Assembly: GCF_002831665.1 (NCBI RefSeq)
Contig: NZ_CP025118.1
Coordinates: 992,001 to 1,056,000 of the forward strand
Direction: 5' to 3'
Length of the DNA: 64,000 nucleotides
Source of the DNA: Lacinutrix sp. Bg11-31
GTDB lineage: Bacteria; Bacteroidota; Bacteroidia; Flavobacteriales; Flavobacteriaceae
Part shown: positions 8,090-16,409 of the stretch, in pieces
Layout of the letters: each line of letters starts with the position of its first letter
Numbering within the stretch: position 1 is the stretch's first letter
Notes under the pieces: generated by a model
Told to the model about the DNA's origin: nothing
Database searches by the model: none
What the model saw: only the letters and a program-made list of their open reading frames with translations
Program-made: the position numbers and the translations under genes

Positions 8090-9784
8090 ATGACCAAAGC
8101 AGAACTAAACAACCCTGATTTTTCATCTATTATAGCCGAACCCGTTTGGGAAAAAGAAGTCCAGTACTTTTTTGATGATCAAGATTATAACTGCATGATG
8201 CATGCTAATAATGACGCTAAAAATGAGAATGCTAGAACTATTGACCTCAAAAGCTATTCTGAGGTGAGTGGCTTGAGCGCTAAAATCTATTATTATGTCT
8301 ATTACCAATTTATGCCAATGGGTAAAACCAAATGGAACCAAAACAAATTGTTTTCTTTTCGTAATTGGCTTACGCATGGTTGTCCAAAAGACACTGCTGC
8401 TTTAGAGGTTTTTAAAAATAAACAAGTTGCTATTTCAAAAGACACTAACCTACGTCATAGGAAAAACATAAATGATATTAAAGGAGTTGAAAAGGAAAAC
8501 CTTCTCAAAGCATTTCAAGGTATTATGGATCTACCTAACAATCATCCTAATAGTTTTTACACATTAGGAGGCATACACTGGTACCCTGGAAACACCTATT
8601 GTGAACATCATATTCATCCATTTTTAGCATGGCACAGGGCATATATTCTTCAATTTGAAAACGCATTACGCTCTATTAATGGCTGTGAAGACGTGACACT
8701 TCCTTATTGGGATATTTCGGATGATACATATCCAGAGATATTTTCAGAAGGCCCATTCATTGCTTCTCATCCTCAAGACAAGAAGCCAACACCTTCTACT
8801 TACAAACTTCCACCAAAGTTTATGACGGATTACCCTAATGAGGTAAAATATGGATCACTAAAAGCAGATGGAAGTATTATTCGTAATAATGCTACAGTCT
8901 ATAATGAGAATAAATGGAAATATATTAGAGACGCTACTCATGATTCAACAAATATAAACAAAGTGTATCTTGATAAAATCATTCAATCACCATTATGGAA
9001 TGCATTTAATGGATTGGATAAAAGTGGAAGTTATGTTGCTTCAGAGTCATTAATGCATGCGCATGATATGATCCATAATAGCAACGGAGCTACTACTGCA
9101 AATCAGGATGTCACCGGTTTTGAACCTGTTTTTTGGTTATTCCATGCAAATTGGGATCGCTTAATGTGGCAATGGCAAAAATTGCATCACACAACAAATG
9201 TGTCTGATTTCAAGAAAAATGTTAAAGCCTGTGGCGATAATACAGATTGGATAGATGGCGTTGGATTAAATAATTTGGATCCTTTTACTGAATCTTTAGG
9301 ACTTACCGTAGATAAGACCATCAACCTAAATGACATGGGAATTAACTATGTGGAGCCAGCGCTTCCATTAACTAAACCCGAAATTTTTTCTACCAAAGAA
9401 ATGGCTTTAAGTCGCAGTGTTAATAAAGGGCAATCCAACAAGAGTGCATTTACTGTAAGCAATATGTCTTATGTATCTCTTAGAGTTAAAGATGTAGATC
9501 GTTTAAAAATACCTGGTTCTTTTACAGTGTCCTTGTATTTAGGAGGAGAATTACTACAAACAAGATTCTTTTTACAAGCTACAAACCCAGGAAATTGTGC
9601 AAACTGCGTAAAACAAGCACTTGTAAGCTTTGATTTTGAAATTGAAAATGAAAAACTGCAAAAAGCAGATGGAAAAGTGAAGGTTGAAATACAACTTTCA
9701 AGTGAGAACAGCGATGGGAAACGTCCTGTAATTCCTTTTAATAAAATAGGTGGTCCAACTATCAATATTCGTCTTATTCACTAA
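8090..9784 (+). CDS. Tyrosinase-family copper oxidase
   Basis: 564 aa with the common central domain of tyrosinase, a type-3 dinuclear copper enzyme that oxidises phenols/catechols with O2. The CuA site shows H163 (GGIHWYPG), then C171-E-H173 and HPFLAWHRAYILQFE with H182. The CuB site shows HAHDMIHN (H325, H329) and FEPVFWLFHANWDRLMW with H352. Cys171 two residues before a CuA His matches the Cys-x-His thioether arrangement of fungal tyrosinases and catechol oxidases. The C-terminal third (from about 440) is a beta-rich domain as in plant-type polyphenol oxidases. No signal peptide is visible. It heads an operon with a CxxCH lipoprotein and carries the shared upstream element. The physiological substrate is unknown. 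Confidence 0.9.
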   Translation: MTKAELNNPDFSSIIAEPVWEKEVQYFFDDQDYNCMMHANNDAKNENARTIDLKSYSEVSGLSAKIYYYVYYQFMPMGKTKWNQNKLFSFRNWLTHGCPKDTAALEVFKNKQVAISKDTNLRHRKNINDIKGVEKENLLKAFQGIMDLPNNHPNSFYTLGGIHWYPGNTYCEHHIHPFLAWHRAYILQFENALRSINGCEDVTLPYWDISDDTYPEIFSEGPFIASHPQDKKPTPSTYKLPPKFMTDYPNEVKYGSLKADGSIIRNNATVYNENKWKYIRDATHDSTNINKVYLDKIIQSPLWNAFNGLDKSGSYVASESLMHAHDMIHNSNGATTANQDVTGFEPVFWLFHANWDRLMWQWQKLHHTTNVSDFKKNVKACGDNTDWIDGVGLNNLDPFTESLGLTVDKTINLNDMGINYVEPALPLTKPEIFSTKEMALSRSVNKGQSNKSAFTVSNMSYVSLRVKDVDRLKIPGSFTVSLYLGGELLQTRFFLQATNPGNCANCVKQALVSFDFEIENEKLQKADGKVKVEIQLSSENSDGKRPVIPFNKIGGPTINIRLIH

Positions 9785-9849
9785 GTATTTGATGATGTTG
9801 TAGCCTTAAAAAAACAGATGAACAAATCACACAGTTAATACTATTCGCC

Positions 9850-11460
9850 ATGAAACTTACCAATTATTTTAAACTAATAGTCTCTCTATTCATATCAAAA
9901 CTAAGCCTCATTTGCTTTGCTTCTATTGGATTGCTCATATTATCTTGTAATCAAACAAGCACAGGTGACTATGTAGCTCTTGAAGCTCCAGCAGAGTTTA
10001 CGCCAAACATTCCAGTAGATGTAGATCCTGCATTACAAAAAATATTAAAAGAAGCAAATGATATATACCAACTTAATGAAATTTATAACATCTATAGTTG
10101 GCAAGCACTTATTGCAATAAACTGGCCTTTAGACCTTAAAGGAGAAGCACTTAAGAATTTTACAGATGATGGCTCACCTGCTTGGTTACAATGGAAAGAA
10201 GCTTTTCAAGTATATCGTGCAGATGGTAAAAAACCAGCAGCTTGGGATAGCCCTAGAACAGATAGTGGTTTAGGACTTAAAACAAGTTTGCTAGATGATA
10301 GTGGTTCTAGAGTTATTTTAAGTAGCAATACACCAACACATAAAGGTCATAATAATACTGCAGATGAAATCGATCAGGCTTTTGCAGGCAAATTATTTGA
10401 TCAAAACGGTGAAGTTGTCGTTTATGAAGTATTAATGAACAAGGAAGAGTTTGATTACGTTGTAGAAAACAAACTTTATAATATTAACGGCCAATTAGAA
10501 TTTTCTAAGACAAATACCGAAGCCAATTTCCCTAAAGGAAACTATGAAAATGGGCAACTTGGAGCGACAGAGATTAAACTAGCTTGGCGCATCTTAAAAG
10601 TTACAGATCCACATAAAGAGCGTTATTTTAGAGATGAAGGCTATATTATTAATGCAACCACAGGAGAACCCGAAAAAGCACTTCTTGGATTAATTGGTTT
10701 TCATATCAGCCAGAAAACACCAACAGGCAAGCAATGGGTGTGGTCAACATTTGAACATATAGACAATTTAGATCAAAATACTGTTGAAGTAGGAGGTAAG
10801 ACAACTGTTATACATCCAACACTTACAGATCCTGATTGTGAAACATGTCCAGTAAATGTTGATGCTACTAATGGAGGAAATACCTATGAGCAGCATAATA
10901 CAGAGCATGGTAATTACTGGAAAATCACTAAAGATCCTAAAAAATATTATGCAGATGCAACTATAATGAAAACGCAATCTAAGCGTATGATCGATATCCC
11001 TGTACGTGTCAAACAAATTAATAATATGATGCAAGAGTATTTTAAACAACAAGGTAGTATATGGCAATATTATCAATTAATTGACACTCAATATCCTGTA
11101 TATCAGGATGCAAAACCAGCTGTTAGTACAGCTACAGAATACCATTTACCAGAAAGTGTGGTCAATAAATCAGGAGGAAAGCCAAATTTGACATTTCTTA
11201 CTAATATCTCTATGGAAACTTTTTTTCAAGGAGGAAACCAAGTTGCAGGCCTTATGGAGAACTCGCAATCTGATATGACCATTTTTGGAACAGAAAGTTG
11301 TATTGGTTGTCATTCTAGTGCTTACCTCTTTGATTCATATACACTTCAAAACGGTGAAATGACCTTAGGGCAAGGATCTCAATTATCTGGTGACTTTAGC
11401 TGGTTGCTTAAAAAAGCAGTTTGGGAAAAAGATGTACCAAAGCCAACCTCTAAAAACTAA
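9850..11460 (+). CDS. CxxCH-containing lipoprotein (cytochrome c-like)
   Basis: 536 aa. The first ~35 residues carry a hydrophobic segment ending LLILSC, a lipobox, so the protein should be membrane-anchored on the outer side of the inner membrane or in the outer membrane. Near the C-terminus (about 483-488) is ESCIGCHSSA, a c-type haem attachment motif. Most of the protein is a large domain of unrecognised family, rich in aromatic residues (IYSWQALIAINWP, AAWDSPRTDSG). It follows the tyrosinase gene by 65 bp on the same strand and is probably cotranscribed; an electron-transfer or substrate-handling role alongside the oxidase is inference. Confidence 0.75.
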   Translation: MKLTNYFKLIVSLFISKLSLICFASIGLLILSCNQTSTGDYVALEAPAEFTPNIPVDVDPALQKILKEANDIYQLNEIYNIYSWQALIAINWPLDLKGEALKNFTDDGSPAWLQWKEAFQVYRADGKKPAAWDSPRTDSGLGLKTSLLDDSGSRVILSSNTPTHKGHNNTADEIDQAFAGKLFDQNGEVVVYEVLMNKEEFDYVVENKLYNINGQLEFSKTNTEANFPKGNYENGQLGATEIKLAWRILKVTDPHKERYFRDEGYIINATTGEPEKALLGLIGFHISQKTPTGKQWVWSTFEHIDNLDQNTVEVGGKTTVIHPTLTDPDCETCPVNVDATNGGNTYEQHNTEHGNYWKITKDPKKYYADATIMKTQSKRMIDIPVRVKQINNMMQEYFKQQGSIWQYYQLIDTQYPVYQDAKPAVSTATEYHLPESVVNKSGGKPNLTFLTNISMETFFQGGNQVAGLMENSQSDMTIFGTESCIGCHSSAYLFDSYTLQNGEMTLGQGSQLSGDFSWLLKKAVWEKDVPKPTSKN

Positions 11461-11488
11461 TATGTATAACACCTAAAATTCACTTCAG

Positions 11489-11953
11489 ATGGAAAATTTA
11501 AAAAAAGCGTCGTGCGCATGTAGTAACCGCAATTCATTAAAAAAAACACCTACAAAAGGTGATAAAAAAATGAGTGTGTTAAATAGTCTATCTGTAGTGT
11601 TACTTTTTCTCTTTCCAAAATGCCCACTCTGTTGGGCAGCCTATGCGTCTCTGTTTAGTTTTATAGGCTTAGAGTCTATTAGCTATAATTCTAATTGGAG
11701 TTATGTTATTCTTGGTCTATTATTAATTGGGAGCTTTTTATTACTGCGAAAACACTATTTAAATAAAGCATGGTTAAGCATTATTTTTTATGGTTTAGGA
11801 ATTTCTATTTTACTTCTAACGTATTATGTAAAACTTAGCGAAACCTATTGGTTGTATATCATTCTATTTTTAATTGTGCTCAGTAATTTTTCTAAACAGA
11901 CTAGCCATAAGATCATAAAATTATTTAAGCATTCTTTTTTTTTAATAAGATAA
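11489..11953 (+). CDS. Small membrane protein with FPKCPLCW motif
   Basis: 154 aa. A charged, Cys-containing N-terminus (SCACSN) is followed by about four membrane segments. The first segment contains FPKCPLCWAAYASLFSFIG, a Cys-x-x-Cys inside a hydrophobic stretch reminiscent of MerC/MerT-type metal-binding membrane proteins. It lies 29 bp downstream of the CxxCH lipoprotein in the tyrosinase operon, so a role in copper supply or redox handling for the tyrosinase is plausible but unproven. Confidence 0.65.
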   Translation: MENLKKASCACSNRNSLKKTPTKGDKKMSVLNSLSVVLLFLFPKCPLCWAAYASLFSFIGLESISYNSNWSYVILGLLLIGSFLLLRKHYLNKAWLSIIFYGLGISILLLTYYVKLSETYWLYIILFLIVLSNFSKQTSHKIIKLFKHSFFLIR

Positions 11954-11967
11954 ACTATATATAGAAT

Positions 11968-12663
11968 ATGCTACCTAAAAAATCTAAACAAAAACAATTG
12001 CTTCCCCATTTTCTTATTGTTATCCCCATTTTTGATGGTGTTGATTTAATTGATATTGCAGCACCTCGTGAAATATTTGGCTGGCTAGCAACAGACGACT
12101 CATTTCAAAGAGATGTTATTATAAAATATGTTGGCAGAAAAGAAGGGACTTTTACAACTAATAATGGTGTTACAATTACCGTTGAAGCTACATTTAGTGA
12201 TGCAGATGTACAGCAGCCCAACTTAATTTGGGTTCCAGGAGGATGTCCAAAAGCATTAAATACTATAATTAAAGATCCAAAATCGCCTTATACTGCATAT
12301 GTAAAAAGTGCAGGATTAAAAGCTGATTGGGTATGTTCTGTTTGTGAAGGAGCAATACTACTAGCTAATACTGGTTTATTGAATGGACATACAATCACAA
12401 CTCATTGGGCATTTGTTAATTGCTTTGGTAACTATCCAGAAGTTACTGTTATAAATGGGCATCCTCGTTATGTTAAAAGCGGAAATAGAGTTACAGGAGG
12501 CGGAATTTCTTCTGGGCTAGATGAAGCATTCTATTTAATCGAATTAATTGCAGGAACAGCTAGCGCTATCAACGTTCAGCGTACTATGCAATACTATCCA
12601 AACCCTCCTGTTAAAAGTGTAATTCCTGATGCAGGAACCTGTCCATTAAATAAGCAACAGTAA
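11968..12663 (+). CDS. DJ-1/PfpI (class I glutamine amidotransferase-like) protein
   Basis: 231 aa with the DJ-1/PfpI fold: PHFLIVIPIFDGVDLIDIAAPREIF at the N-terminus (acidic residue E35), and the nucleophile elbow VCSVCEGAILLANTGLL with Cys126, followed by TTHW (His146). The layout resembles isonitrile hydratase/AraC-type N-domains without a DNA-binding domain. Here the residue after the nucleophile is Glu rather than the Thr I recall for isonitrile hydratase. It is the last gene of the tyrosinase operon, 15 bp after the membrane protein. The chemistry is unknown; repair of reactive carbonyls or hydration of an isonitrile are two family possibilities. Confidence 0.8.
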   Translation: MLPKKSKQKQLLPHFLIVIPIFDGVDLIDIAAPREIFGWLATDDSFQRDVIIKYVGRKEGTFTTNNGVTITVEATFSDADVQQPNLIWVPGGCPKALNTIIKDPKSPYTAYVKSAGLKADWVCSVCEGAILLANTGLLNGHTITTHWAFVNCFGNYPEVTVINGHPRYVKSGNRVTGGGISSGLDEAFYLIELIAGTASAINVQRTMQYYPNPPVKSVIPDAGTCPLNKQQ

Positions 12664-12750
12664 TTCTTAGACCTGATGCATTAAATTTGGATTTTGTACT
12701 AAAGTGGTTTTCTAATAAATTACACATTAATTTATTATATAAATATAAGT

Positions 12751-12912
12751 GTACTATAATGTACCGCGTTATGTAACCTGAGCTTTGGTTAAAAGCGAAA
12801 GGTTCTTCTTAAGTTTCTTAAAAAAAATTATTCTAAAAGTTTCTTCTACAATGTTAATGGAATACTCTTTTTACGAAGCAACGATAGGAGTTTAGTGGAA
12901 TGTGTGTGGAAT
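12751..12912 (+). repeat. Modular intergenic repeat, right module (copy 1)
   Basis: Begins GTACTATAATGTACCGCG then TTATGTAACCTGAGC, passes through GGTTAAAAGCGAAAGG and a T/A-rich middle, and ends with ATGTTAATGGAATACTC, GCAACGATAGGAG and GTGGAATGTG. Near-identical copies lie at 22118, 23847, 32359, 44361 and 47441, all on the plus strand and all 3' of a plus-strand gene. The left arm is worn in this copy (TTACACATTAATTTATTATA near 12719). Confidence 0.8.
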
Positions 12913-13047
12913 GACAAATTAATGTTTGAATTCTTAATTAATCAAATACTTTTTTTCAGTAATGGTATATACGGAAGGAAATCATTTTTTTTGTTTTTTT
13001 ACATAACTCAAATCAATCCTAAAATAATCATAATCAATTGTATATTC

Positions 13048-13078
13048 TTTGAATATGTATTTTGTTTAATTAAATTTG
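13048..13078 (+). promoter_or_regulatory. Bacteroidetes-type promoter for the 75-aa protein
   Basis: TTTG at 13048-13051, 19 bases, then TAAATTTG at 13071-13078: an exact match to the TTTG-N19-TAnnTTTG arrangement, 27 bp before the start codon at 13105. Confidence 0.6.
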
Positions 13079-13104
13079 TGAAACAATAAACAAAAAATAA
13101 AACT

Positions 13105-13332
13105 ATGGAATTAATAAGCGAAGCACTAGAGTTTGAAAATGCAAAAATGAGCAATATGTCTACAAGTGATAGAGTAGTTGCATCTAGAGAAGCAAAGCGC
13201 CTAATACTAGCCTTGAACGAGATTTATAAAAAATCTAAGGACACTAGTTTAATGGATATAATGAAGCGTTTAACTGCAAAGAAGAAAAAAATTGAAAAGC
13301 GTTTAAAAGGAAGACCTGAACCAGCTTTTTAG
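13105..13332 (+). CDS. Conserved-looking small cytoplasmic protein, unknown function
   Basis: 75 aa, MELISEALEFENAKMSNMST onward, strongly helical, with a very basic C-terminal half (KRLTAKKKKIEKRLKGRPEP). It has a good promoter upstream (13048-13078) and starts with ATG. The lysine-rich tail would suit nucleic acid or membrane binding, but no family was recognised. It is followed after 3 bp by a decayed DUF2237 gene, so it may be the surviving member of an older transcription unit. Confidence 0.65.
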   Translation: MELISEALEFENAKMSNMSTSDRVVASREAKRLILALNEIYKKSKDTSLMDIMKRLTAKKKKIEKRLKGRPEPAF

Positions 13333-13335
13333 ATT

Positions 13336-13696
13336 ATGGAATTAAATGTATTAGGAACAGAGTTAAAGCCCTGTTTTACAGATCCTGCAACTGGGTATTG
13401 GTAGAGATGGGTATTGCAGAACAATATCTCAAGATACAGGTAATAACATTGTTTATGCAATTATGACTACTAAGTTTTTAGATTATACTAAATTAAAAGG
13501 AAACAATTTAAGTATGCAAATACCACAATGGCAATTTCCAGGACTTGTAGCAGGTTCTAAATGGTGTTAGTGCATATCTTGATGGTTACAAGCAGAAAAA
13601 GAAGGTGTTGTGCCTTCAGTTGTTCTTGAAAGCACACTTAAAAAAGCATTAGAGTTTACATCTCTTGAGCTTTTAAAACGATATGAAGCTATTTAA
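13336..13696 (+). pseudogene. Decayed DUF2237-family gene
   Basis: Conceptual translation begins MELNVLGTELKPCFTDPATG, as expected for the ~120-aa DUF2237 family, and ends LEFTSLELLKRYEAI. In between, the frame shifts near 13400 (GYW then RDGYCRTISQDTGNN), and two stops interrupt the later frame: a TAG after SKWC and a TGA before WLQAEKEGV. Because recognisable family sequence continues on both sides of every lesion, this is a recent pseudogene and not chance similarity. Confidence 0.85.
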
Positions 13697-13863
13697 TAAT
13701 ACCACCCAATTAAAATATTTGTTTGTAAATATTTTATTTTTATAAAGTTGATAATAGTACTAATAATCACTTTAAAACGATGTAATTTGGGTTTTAAGAA
13801 TAGTTTTACTTAAAGCTTATAAAATAGCTGAGCTATTCGAAACTGATATCAATTAACCGTAAT

Positions 13864-14217
13864 TTGAAAACTCTACACACTATTTTAATTATTTTCTCAG
13901 CAATCTCATTTTTATTTTATGGATACGGTTGTTTGTTTTCTAATAAAATGAAGCAAGAGTTTCTGCGTTTTAAATTGAGTGAAACACAACGAAAAATAAC
14001 AGGAGTTTTACAAATAATCGCTGGTTTAGCTCTTCTTTTTAGCTTCATAAGTCCATTAATAGGAGTTATAGCCACTGCAGGACTAACCATTCAAATGCTA
14101 TTAGGTTTTATGGTAAGACTGAGAATTAAAGATTCAATTATACTATCCTTACCATCATTTGTCTTTATAATTTTTAATGGGTATCTGTTTGTGTATTTTC
14201 TAAATATTTACCTTTAA
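13864..14217 (+). CDS. DoxX-like small membrane protein
   Basis: 117 aa with four hydrophobic segments and the DoxX-like pattern KITGVLQIIAGLALLFSFIS. The only start available for the full first membrane segment is TTG at 13864, reading MKTLHTILIIFSAISFLFYG. It is convergent with a second DoxX-like gene on the other strand whose stop lies 2 bp away. No specific substrate or partner is evident. Confidence 0.65.
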   Translation: MKTLHTILIIFSAISFLFYGYGCLFSNKMKQEFLRFKLSETQRKITGVLQIIAGLALLFSFISPLIGVIATAGLTIQMLLGFMVRLRIKDSIILSLPSFVFIIFNGYLFVYFLNIYL

Positions 14218-14218
14218 T

Positions 14219-14584
14219 TTATTGAACTAGAGCAACTATTAAGGATAATGATAAAAATATAAAAGCAGGCAAAGATTTTTTAATTGGATCACCTATTTTT
14301 ACATGCATTATTATTGCTCCAAGCATTAAAAATGCGATACCAAATGCCGATGGAATTTCTAATTGGTTATAATATATCGAAATCAAAAGACCTAATGAGA
14401 ACAGTACCTTTAAGGTGCCAATAATATACATTGACCACTCAGGCAAACCATAAGCTTTAAATTCTTCTTTCATATTATTTGCATTATTAGCTCTCCACGC
14501 TGTAGATTTTTTTATACGAAATAGCCACACATTTATAATACTTATGGCAATTACAATTTTGATCGTATTAATTAAATATTCCAT
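14219..14584 (-). CDS. DoxX-like small membrane protein
   Basis: 121 aa, four membrane segments. The stretch EEFKAYGLPEWSMYIIGTLKVLFSLGLLIS is the characteristic DoxX-type loop plus second helix. It is the distal gene of the minus-strand block and lies 63 bp from the oxidoreductase gene, so cotranscription with the photolyase cluster is possible. Function of such proteins is mostly unknown, although some act in redox or quinone-linked complexes. Confidence 0.7.
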   Translation of the reverse strand: MEYLINTIKIVIAISIINVWLFRIKKSTAWRANNANNMKEEFKAYGLPEWSMYIIGTLKVLFSLGLLISIYYNQLEIPSAFGIAFLMLGAIIMHVKIGDPIKKSLPAFIFLSLSLIVALVQ

Positions 14585-14647
14585 TAAATTATTTTTTAAA
14601 AGTTAGATATTTTAGCAATTAGATTATTCTTTTAAGATTCAAGTAAG

Positions 14648-15907
14648 TTAATCAATTTTTAAACTAGATTTTAAAGTTTGTACTACATTTAAAGCAGCTT
14701 TCTCTCCAGAAATCATAGCGGCATTCAACGAACCGTTTAGTTCTGTGTCTCCCGCAAGAAAGATACGATTAGTTATTTTAGTTTCAGATGGAAGCATTTC
14801 ATATTTTAATCCATTTAATTTGGGCAATGCTTTTGGTATTGCGTAATGCTTTATAAAGCTACACGAATCTATTCCACAATAGTGTTGTAGTTCTTTTTGA
14901 ACATGTTTTTTTAATGCTTCCTGAGATAAACCATGTTCCTTTACAACGGTAACAGATAATAATTCCTTTTTTCCTACTGAATTTGATAAAACACTAGTGT
15001 GGTAGAATATGTTATTTATAAGCGCATCACTGTCTGCTATCAATCCAATAAGCGGTTTGGTAATCGTTCTGGTATTGGTTTCATAATAGAGCGTATCACA
15101 AGATTTCCATTCCGTCTTTTGGATTTTTAGATTTGTTATAAGTTGGCTAGCTTCTGTTGCAATAATTGTAAAATGACTTTTTAGTTCAGTGCCATCTTCA
15201 AGTATTATTTTATCCTCTTCTACAGACTTTACTTTTGTGTTAAACTGAAATGTAGTTTGTTTTAAATTCGCTTTTAATTGCTTCGGAATGGCTTCAATAC
15301 CATCTTTAGGTACTGTCGCAAATCCTTCTCCAAACATTTTATAGACAAATTCAAACATCCTACTTGATGTTTCTAATTCAGGTTCTAAAAAGATACCACT
15401 AAAGAAAGGGTTAAAGAATTGAGAAATCATTTCTTCAGAAAAACCAAAATCTAATAAATATTGAAGTGTCGTTTTTTCAGTTTTATCAAAAATTTCAGCA
15501 AGTGTTGTTTTCTTTAAAAGCCTATTTAGCTTCAATATTTTTAATTTATCTGAAAAATTTCCTATCCCAGATAATAAGGTTGGAAAAAGTAACGCTATAT
15601 TTCGTAAAGGATCTCCAATAGTTTTTTGGTTACCATTACTAAAAATAGTAGCGCCAGGAATAAAATGTTGTAATTCTAAAGCTTCAAAATTTAAATATTT
15701 TTGAGCACTTGGGTAGGCGGTAAGCAATACTTGAAATCCGTGATCTAATTGATAGCCTTTAATAACATCTGTTTTAACTCTTCCACCAACACGATCTGTT
15801 GCTTCAATTATAGTGGGTTTGTACCCATTATCTTCTAAAACTTTTGAAGCTATTAATCCGCTTACTCCAGCACCTATAATATATATATTATACTCTTCTT
15901 TGGTCAT
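14648..15907 (-). CDS. NAD(P)/FAD-dependent amine oxidase/phytoene desaturase-like oxidoreductase
   Basis: 419 aa. The N-terminal dinucleotide-binding fold is textbook: YIIGAGVSGLIASKVLEDNG, then Glu and the second motif ATDRVGGRVKTD. The C-terminal FAD-binding signature is RIFLAGDTELNGSLNAAMISGEKAA. It belongs to the flavin amine oxidase/protoporphyrinogen oxidase/carotenoid desaturase superfamily; the substrate cannot be told from sequence. It sits downstream of three photolyase-family genes on the same strand, so a link to light responses is likely but inferred. Confidence 0.85.
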   Translation of the reverse strand: MTKEEYNIYIIGAGVSGLIASKVLEDNGYKPTIIEATDRVGGRVKTDVIKGYQLDHGFQVLLTAYPSAQKYLNFEALELQHFIPGATIFSNGNQKTIGDPLRNIALLFPTLLSGIGNFSDKLKILKLNRLLKKTTLAEIFDKTEKTTLQYLLDFGFSEEMISQFFNPFFSGIFLEPELETSSRMFEFVYKMFGEGFATVPKDGIEAIPKQLKANLKQTTFQFNTKVKSVEEDKIILEDGTELKSHFTIIATEASQLITNLKIQKTEWKSCDTLYYETNTRTITKPLIGLIADSDALINNIFYHTSVLSNSVGKKELLSVTVVKEHGLSQEALKKHVQKELQHYCGIDSCSFIKHYAIPKALPKLNGLKYEMLPSETKITNRIFLAGDTELNGSLNAAMISGEKAALNVVQTLKSSLKID

Positions 15908-15973
15908 ACGTAATTGATTAATAATAAATAAAAATGCTTTAGCTAATTTAAGTTTTTTCTATTGGTTTTTATG

Positions 15974-16399
15974 CTATGAATCATAATAAGAAAGATTTAA
16001 ATACTCATTTTTTATAGCAATCATTTTATTAATAAATTTTTTGTTAGTACTGTAATTCTTGTTTTTCAAAAATTGGATACAATTTCCATTGGCATGAATA
16101 CTAAAAAATTGTGAGTTGTAAATAACCAATCGGTAGTATGGAATAATCCAAGAGAAACGCTCTAGTTTTGTTGTATAATGTACAATAATACCTTTTGGAC
16201 GAAGCTCTATATTGCCGTAATCTATTTCTCCAAATTTTAATTTTCCAAGATCTAATTTTGGGCTTTTTGATTTAATAATTAATCTACTTGAGCCAATCCC
16301 TCCTTGTTTTATTCGTTCTATAAAGCGAAACGATTTTCCTACAAGCAATAGACTTTGTTGGTTATAATCTTCATTTTTATAGGTTGTATCAAATACCAT
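15974..16399 (-). CDS. Conserved hypothetical protein beside photolyase
   Basis: 141 aa, soluble, with alternating hydrophobic/charged beta-like strands (KLKFGEIDYGNIELRPKGII, SRLIIKSKSPKL). No catalytic motif or signal peptide is visible. It lies 10 bp downstream of the (6-4)-photolyase-type gene, so is very probably in the same operon. The function was not recognised. Confidence 0.65.
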   Translation of the reverse strand: MVFDTTYKNEDYNQQSLLLVGKSFRFIERIKQGGIGSSRLIIKSKSPKLDLGKLKFGEIDYGNIELRPKGIIVHYTTKLERFSWIIPYYRLVIYNSQFFSIHANGNCIQFLKNKNYSTNKKFINKMIAIKNEYLNLSYYDS

Positions 16400-16409
16400 T
16401 GTTTTTTAT

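Noticed and set aside
12895..13089. 64-aa hydrophobic reading frame
   Set aside because: Begins within the repeat end, covers the promoter of the 75-aa gene and has no protein-like composition.
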